A stretch of DNA of 64,000 bases. Source: Eledone cirrhosa. Taxonomy: Eukaryota; Mollusca; Cephalopoda; Octopoda; Eledonidae. Under the pieces are notes generated by a model. That model searched no databases, was not told the DNA's origin, and saw nothing but the letters and a program-made list of their open reading frames with translations. The first letter of the stretch is position 1; each line of letters begins with the position of its first letter. Shown piece by piece: positions 51,101 through 60,100 of this stretch. A program made the position numbers and the translations under genes. The DNA is taken from positions 185,300,962-185,364,961 of the forward strand of contig OZ024743.1 in the NCBI GenBank assembly GCA_964016885.1. The letters run 5' to 3'.

Positions 51101-54100
51101 CCCCAGAACAAACAGGGTCCCTAATTTAATGTCTGTTGCTAATTGTATGCCCATCTATCTCCACCTCCATCCTGAACTAAATATATTCATAATCATCATT
51201 GAATTATAAATTACCCACTAGTGATTAGAATAAATTACTTAGCTATAATTTGTTTAATTAGTATTAACTGACTATAATTTGTATAATTAGTTTGTATATG
51301 CAGCCACAGGTATTGTGAAGTCAGACAAGAGGGTGGGGGTGGATAGTTGCTCCAAATCAATAACACTGCATGGGGTAAACTTGTGATCTGTTAGTTATAG
51401 AGAAGGCAACACACCTAGGAGGGCACTGAATAAATAAGACTAAATAATTGTTCTTTTGACACAAGGCCAGCAATTACCTCAGTGCATTACTGGTACTTTA
51501 TTTTATCATCCCCGTAAGGATGAAAGGCAAAGTTAACATTGGCAGGATTTGAACTCAGAACGTAAAGGGCTGTGACTATGTTGCAAAGCATGGCAGCTGA
51601 CCCTCTACCGATACTGCCAATCCACCGCCCTTATATATAAGACTATATAATAAGGAATACTCAAAACTAAAAAAAACTGAATATCTGACATAAAATACAG
51701 ATTTCATTGTGGCTAATGCAGTGGGTGTCTCCAGTCATTCTTCACAGTAATGCTTTTGCTGTTTTGTCTGCAGGGCACAGCTGAGGCACTGCTCAAACTA
51801 GGGTGTGGTGACTATCCCTCACCCCTTCCCTTTCTTTCACTGCTTCATCCTTCTTTCTTTTTCTCCTTTTCATTTTCTTTTCTGTTTCCTTTAGTAGTGT
51901 GTTTTGTTTTTATTAAATACTGCTCAAGTATTTTTATACAAGGTTAATGGCCTTTCATGATATTGCGAGATTTTGTATATTGAATAAGCCAATGTGTGCA
52001 AAGATATTTCCTCCAGTTATCTCAAATCATATATGTAACAATAAATTACTATGGCACACAGAACCGTCTCCTCTCCTTATCAAAATGCCAGACTTCTTTT
52101 TCTCATAGTAACTACATTTACTTAAACTACCACACTGTTATCTTTCCTCACAATAACTACATATACTTAAACTACCACACTATTTCTTGGAATATTTCTC
52201 AACAAAGTAAACTCATCAGTTTCCTATAATTTTAGATATAACAGTAAATAAATCTGAATTAATTATGAAATAGTTGATATATCAAGTGTCACGACAAAAA
52301 GCACCCAGTCGACACTGTAAAGTAGTCGTGTAGGTGCCATGAGAAAAAATACCCAGTTCACACTGTAATTTGGTCGTGTAAGTGACATGACAAAAAGCAC
52401 CCAGTACTCACTGTAAATGAGGTTGAAGGGCATCCAGCTGTAGAAACCAAGCCAAAATCAGTTCTGTATGAATATGACATGGTTACCTAACCATGGCATT
52501 TCTCTCAACAGGATAACTTGTCTAACCCATGCTAGCGTGGAAAAGTGGATGTAAAATGGTAATGGTGATGATGATTTGAAGGAGAGCATTAAAAGAAACC
52601 TAAAAACCTACCTCTAACACATCTTCTGTTTGGTCTGTTGAAGTAATATTTACAGTTATTTTGTGGTCATTCATGAGGTATACTTCTAAGTTTACAGATT
52701 CTTCAATTTGTTGCATACTTTCCTGTTGGGAAAAAGAACATTTAAGAATTACACTAAAACATTAACTGAAACTTCATGACAGAAACTTTCAGATCTTTTA
52801 CTTTTTTTTCTTTTCTATTTTCCTCTCTTTAAAATGAAAGAGGTTTTTAACTAGTGAGAATTTGTCATCAGTAAACATATAGGAGTAAGACATGGGAGTA
52901 AATGTTCACATATATGTGTTTTTCATGTGTAAAAGCATCTGAAGATAATATCAACCAAATTGATAGCAGCAATTACCCCAATGTAGGCTGGATTCTAAAG
53001 AACCTGATTGTTATTTGGCAGAATTCCAGAATGATCATCAATGTACATGGACAATCCCTACACTGGCAATAAATGACTTGGAAAACAGACCACTAGCTCA
53101 TCAATGGTGCTTAGTTTAGAAATAAAGGTTCCTAGTTCAATTGTAGAATTTTACATATTGTGCTGACTACTCCTATGTGTGTTGGTAGATGTCAGATATC
53201 AGCAATGTATACCATTGCTACCCCAGTGATACATGCTTGGACAATGTGGGAGAATACACCCTGACATGCAGAATCCCAGGCATAAGCTGCTTCGTGGTCC
53301 CAGCAGACAGACTGGAGAAAGTGTTATTCTGGGAGATAATAAGGGAAATGCATTGCAATAGCCATTCCAACTCACTGGGCTCACTCCTGCAGGTGGCCAA
53401 CTTTGTCCTTGTAGCAACGAGTAGGAAGGTGGTACAGGGACTAGAGACCAAGAACATAAAATGTCTCCACTGCTATAGGTTCAACAACAAATCTATCATA
53501 AAACAGCCAATACTTCAACAGCTTGTGATCTTCAGCTTGTCAAGCACCAAATCCTAGGTCTGTCATTGGATGCATCAGGTTGCATATATTATGTACATAT
53601 CCAAGAATAAGATGCTTGACGCCAGAGATCAAACTGATTAAAATGTATACATAAATGTTAAAAAATAATGTTTCATTTCTGATGATCTTGGTCAATATTC
53701 TGAAAATCAGTCAATGAATCAAGTTCTGTAACTGATGCAGCCAGTCTTTGGAGTGCCACTCAAGACATTTGATTGTGTGTCCATTGTGGAATTTCAGAGA
53801 GTTTTAGAAATGTTTGGGGTGCCCATCTTCCTGTAACTTGTGCAGCCAGTCTTTGGGGAGCCAGTCTAGACATTTGATTATGTGTCCATTTCTTTTTCCA
53901 GTACATTTTGAAATTGCTGTTATCATATTTACAAAATTATAGTTATCAAACAAAGACTACACAAAAGTTAGGCTTTATTATGAAACATTATCAAGAACAA
54001 ATAAAGTCTTTTTCTTTAATAATATATTGTTTAAGAATACTAACCTGTTGAGCATTTAACAAAAAGCTATTGAATATACTGCAGGATGCTATATCAGGGA

Positions 54101-57100
54101 CTTGGCTCACTAGATAGGTAATAAAATGGTACATTTAATCTAACTCATGAAAATTGAAATTGAAAACTAAACATAACACTTTTGTGTCACAGCTTTAGTT
54201 CATCATTATGTAAACACAGCCTTGTATGGCATTCTGCCTTTCAACAGAAAATAAAATATTTGCTATTTGACAGTAAAGGAATTGGGTTCTACATTCAATA
54301 TTTGTAGTAGATTATCATCATCATCATTGTTTAATGTCTGTCTTCCCTGATAACAAGGGTTGGATGTAGTGTTTATTTTTACACAACTATCTGGGATCCA
54401 AGCTCAGAGTTACAGAGGCATTCAGCTTGATAAGATAAATCCTTGAGTAAATATTTCCTTTTTAATGTGTTTGTGTATTTTTTAAAGTTCCACTCAGCAG
54501 GTTATTATAAGTCTGTCATAGAAGAGACTACATTTATGGAGATGTTAGTAGAAGCAATGAATATAAATAGTTACAATTTTTTTTCACAAACAGTTTACTT
54601 AAAAACCATTGCTAGCAGGGAAAGCAGTCATTAAACAATGATGATGGTGATGATGACATCATACTTGTGTTTAAAGTTTCACAATTGGCACACTGCTGCT
54701 AATTCTGTCTGCAGTAAAACTGTCCACATCAAACTTAACTCGGTGACAAGTAGCTAGATAGCTCATAGTTTTGAGCTCAAATCACAACAGTATCAACTTA
54801 GTTTTAACTTCTTCAGGGTTGCTAAAATAAGAACCAACAAAGGAACTTCTACATGGTTGATTGATTTGCTAGAAGCAGCAGTCAAATCTCCTTCAAATCA
54901 AAGAGTACACATTCAAGTACACACAGGTTTGATAATTCAATATTGACTTTATGATAGCTCTGATCAATCAAGATTGATCTTATGCTAAACATGAAGGTGC
55001 ATAGCTTAGTGGTTAGAGCATTGGGCTTGCAATCGAAAGGTTTTGAATTCAATTCTCGGACTGGGAGATGTGTTGTTTCCTTGAGCAAGACACTTTATTT
55101 CACGTTGCTCCAGTTTACTCAGCTGTAGAAATGAGATGATAGGACTGGGGTCCCTATCATTAAATTACCCAAGACACCGCCAACGAGATATACCTTGGAG
55201 GAGGCCAGCTAAACCTGTATAGGTGTGAGCTGTCACATGTTCTTCAATTAATTCTGAACAATTTTTTATGATTTACCAGAAAATATCTAAAAATGAATTT
55301 GTTAATTCAAATGTTTATAATATCTTTACTACTGGACAGTTCTTTGTGAAAATTTGCAGTATATTAAAGTAAAAATGTAAATTTTTAATGTGATATGGTC
55401 ACGGTGCTGTTTTGTACTTTTCAAATATATCTTGCTAATGTGGTTTCATGTGGTACAGGATGTTAAATGTTAAGAAATAAATGACTGTATATAATGCTAT
55501 TTTATATGATAAATATTAAAAGAATTTTAACTATAATTTTGATTCAGATGATATCTATTTATTTGTCTAATCAATTTAAATGTCTGTATACAGCTAGTAA
55601 GCCATGACAAACTAGGTGCAGTATCGAGTACTCCTTATAGTTGGTAATCAAAAGGGGGTGGGGCTGGGGGGCAGAAAAAATAATAATAAACATTTCAAAT
55701 ATTGAAGGCCAACTGGGAAGCAGATTATGCATAAGAAAACAAACAAAAAAAGAAGGAAAACAGGAAACAAGAGAAGCTGTAAAATAGCTAGAAGTTTCCG
55801 TTGATAATTTTCCTAAATATTAAGTTCATCTTTTGAGTGTTTATTTATATTTACAGTAATATTTGATAAACTTCAAGTATTTTATTTCAGAATTTGTCTT
55901 AGATGGAATACATTCTTTGTACCATGTTTATCCTGCTTTCTAGAATAGATACACCATATTCTTAAGTGTGTCATGAGATCACCATATGACTAATAAAAGT
56001 GTCATAAGGCTGTCATTTTTTACTTGTGTTTGAAATTTCATAATTGGCACATTGCTGTTTGCAGTATAAAAACATGTCTACAGTGTGGTAATAAGATTCT
56101 GACAATGTCAGTCAGAAAACATCAAACTGATGTGTTAGCTCATAGATAACCCTTAAAAGGGTTGGCATCAAGAAGGGCTTTAACTGAATTATCAGATAAA
56201 ATTAAAATGTTAGTGAGAAGCAGTTAGATACCTCATAGATAGCCCTTAAAAGGGTTGGCATCAGGAAGGGATTTAACCATGTTGTCAGATCAAATTAAAG
56301 TGCAACAACTTTCTAATATGTAGAACTACATGTTAATTATGCAGAAAAATATGTATTTATACAAAGTTTCTAGTAAGATCTGTATTCCTTACATATAGAT
56401 TACAAGTCCAGCACCATAAACCTTTAGCATTTAAACCAGCTGTATCTGGCCAGAATTCTCTCACCTCTTTCTATTCAAACCAGTTGTAACTAGCCACTAA
56501 TACAAATGATTAGGTATTGTTCTCAAAATAAATAACATCAAAATCTCATAGCGTCAATATTATGTGAGATAAAGCCTTTACTGTGAAAATATAATAGTAA
56601 ATATAGAGTAATGTAAATGCTAAAGGGTTAATCAGTACTACCATATCTTCACTGCCAAATTACAATCCCATTTTATATTGTAGAACATTTTGTCGACCAA
56701 GAAATAGTTCTGTCTAAACCTTTGCTAACCTCTATATTGAAAGTTAGTAGCATTTGATCTTATTTAAAAAACCCAAAAAACTATAGCATTTTCTTTGAAT
56801 CATTTAAAACATGCATATTATTAAATCCATTCCTTTATTCGTTTTACACTTGACAATAAAACTCTCCTTCAATGCATAGCAATAAGGTTTCAAAATCAAC
56901 ATAAATTTCTATTTATTAGAAATAAAGCTTATTTTCAATTGAATCAAAATCAGTTTATTAAATTTTAATTCTATACAGAGAAGCACGTGACTAAACCTTG
57001 CAGTATATTTTGTGGGATGAGTTCAAGTAACAGCTTTCTTCACAAACACAAAATACAGTGAAATTAGCATGAACAATAACTTTAAAATATGACAAAAACA

Positions 57101-60100
57101 AATACAAAAATTACCATATGTGTAAATACTAAAACTAAACCAACAAAAGTTTAATAAATAAAAAAACCAACCAACCCATCTGAATATAACGTTCCAGACT
57201 GATTCGCCGTTCATCCAATTGTGCTTGTGACAGCGACAATAGTCGTTTTGGTGGGAATGGAGGTAAGCTGCTGGCTCCAAACTGTTTTTTTAACTGCAAA
57301 TAAACAATAGCTAATTGTTTGCTATTTAAACATTCAATAGAGTATACAGAATTTATATTGAGAAAGCTATAATGAAAATAGTATTTAGAATCTAATTAAA
57401 CAGCTCAAGTGTATTTCATTCAACACAACAGATAAAATCATTACACATGGCAAAATTATTATTTCAATAGATTCTTTGTGTAAAAATTGAATATCATATC
57501 ATGTCATTTCCTTTTACGTATCCATGTGGAAGTTTAACAAGCTAGTGGGAAAATTTGGTCAATAAACTATTTTGGAAAGAACTAGTTCCACAAGGTCATT
57601 GCTATTACTAGACAGCGGTTATAAAAAAATAAATAATAATAATAAAGAAACTGGTTCATATACTTTCAGTGAGACAGACTAAAATTACACTGCACAATGC
57701 ATTGGCTGTAACAAAATCAGAACTTACGTATCACAGTACTTTAACCACAAAGGCTGCTATACATTGAATTCTAAGTTGTTTCATATATCATAATTCTTAG
57801 AACATTCTATCATCATCATCATCAAGGGTTGGACAGGTCTTTACAGATGGAATCAGTACTCAAGTAAAGTTACTGACCTCTTGGAAGGCTGAGGGCCTAC
57901 ATTACACTTACATAGGTTCCTGCACTCTACTGAGTGCATTTTATTGAGGTGCTAGCATTAGGGAAGTTGCCATGCCCTTCCTATTACCAACCACTTTACA
58001 GAGTGTACTGGGTGGTCATTTATCTTGTAGATTACTAACATTAGGGAGGTTGTCATGTCTTTGATACAACTAAAGAGTTATTCTGACACTTTGTTTGGCA
58101 CGCTTTCTACAGCTGAATGCCCTTCCTATTAGAAACCACTTTATAGAATATACAAGAGATGTTGTCATATATATTTCATCAACGATTACCTCCTTTGCTA
58201 AAAATTGCAAATTTAATCTGTAAAAAATTAAAATTTCTATTATTCCTTTGTTCCCAAATTTTGGGGTTTTCGATTGTTCACCCCATCAGCAACATCAAAT
58301 GTTGACCCGATAAAGTAATTGAGCAATTACTATTGAATATTATGTGGTTGAAGATCAATATCTTGCTGTCTGCTTCTATGATGGAATCTCTGAAGATTTT
58401 CCATGTTCATAATGTATTTGCTTTGATGTAAAACAATTTTATTAAATTACATAATTGTTTCTACTTTAGGCACAAGGCCATCAATTACCCAGTGCATTAC
58501 TGGTACTTTTTTTTATCGACCCCGTAAGGATGAAAGGCAAAGTAAACCTCGGCGGGATTTGAACTCTGACCGTAAAGGGACGTAACTATGCTGGAAAGCA
58601 TGGCGTCCGACCCTCTACCGATACTGCCAATCTACTGCCCTTGGATTATTAAATTACATAATGACAACAGGAAATGATTCTTAACTTTGCAACAATTAAG
58701 CTATTGTTGGGTGGGACAAACAAAAATTATTATAGACTGGTTGGGTATACACACCTGGTTAAGAAGGTGCTCACTAAATTTTTTAATGTGCAGTTAATAA
58801 AAATATATTTAAAGAAATAGTATACATGGTAATATAATGTTCATTTTTCCTCTCCAATTGTGTGTGTGTATGTGTATATATATATATATACACACACACA
58901 TACATACATCATCATTCATTTAACATTCTTTTCCCAAGCTTGCATAGATTAGAGAGGTTCTCATGTTCAGAGGCTTGCCCAGTCAGGTGACCAATAAAGA
59001 TACGACCAATGTAATCAAGCTGTATCTACTGATAATAAACTGGATATTACATGTATCCTCATCATCACCGTTTTACGTCCGTTCTTCCATGCTAGCATGG
59101 GTTAGACGGGTTGTCCTGTTGTGGGCAGTGTCCGGTCGGCTGACCTTGTCTTGCTCATACGGGAACTGATTCTGGCTTGATTTCTACAGCTGGATGCCCT
59201 ACCTAACACCAACCTCATTTACAGTGAGTGCTGGGTGCTTTTTTCTGTGGTGCCTACACGTCCACTTTACAGTGTGGGCTGGGTGCTTTTTTTGCTGTGC
59301 CACCTCCATGACCACTTTGCAGTGGGAGGGTGTGGGGGCATATTGTCTATATGCTTCAGCTTGTACCCGTGGGTGGTCGGGTCTTCTGTATTACTGCGTG
59401 ACACCAGAGGTCACGGGTGTGTGTCATCGCCTTTGAGAGGTATAATTGGGTAAGGTCGGCTTTTATCACCTCATCCCAGGTCATCTTGGGTCTCCCCACT
59501 CCGCGGTTTCCATCGACTTCTAGTGCTCTGTACCTTTTTATGCAGTTGTCATCCTTCATACGCATCACATGTCCATACCAACACAACCACCTCTCCTGCA
59601 CACAGCATTTGATTCCTCATATGCTCAGTCTCTCTCTCAATTCATTTATGCTTTGCCGTTCGCGTATATTACTATTACACATCCATTGGAACATGCAGGC
59701 TTCGTTTCTTTCTAAACTACGCAAGTCTTCCACAGACAGCGTCCAGGTCTCACTACCATGTAACATTGCTGTTCGTATACACACATCATACGGTCTGCCT
59801 TTCATATATATATATACATACATAATCATCATCATCACCGTTTTACGTCCGTTCTTCCATGCTAGCAGGGGTTAGACGTGTTGTCCTGTTGTGGGCAGTG
59901 TCCAGTCGGCTGACCTTGTCTTGCTCATACGGGAACTGATTCTGGCTTGATTTCTACAGCTGGATGCCCTTCCTAACACCAACCTTATTTACAGTGAGTG
60001 CTGGGTGCTTTTTTTCCATGGCGCCTCCACGTCCACTTTACAGTGTGGGCTGGGTGCTTTTTTTCCGTGGCGTCTACACGTCCACTTTACAGTGTGGGCT

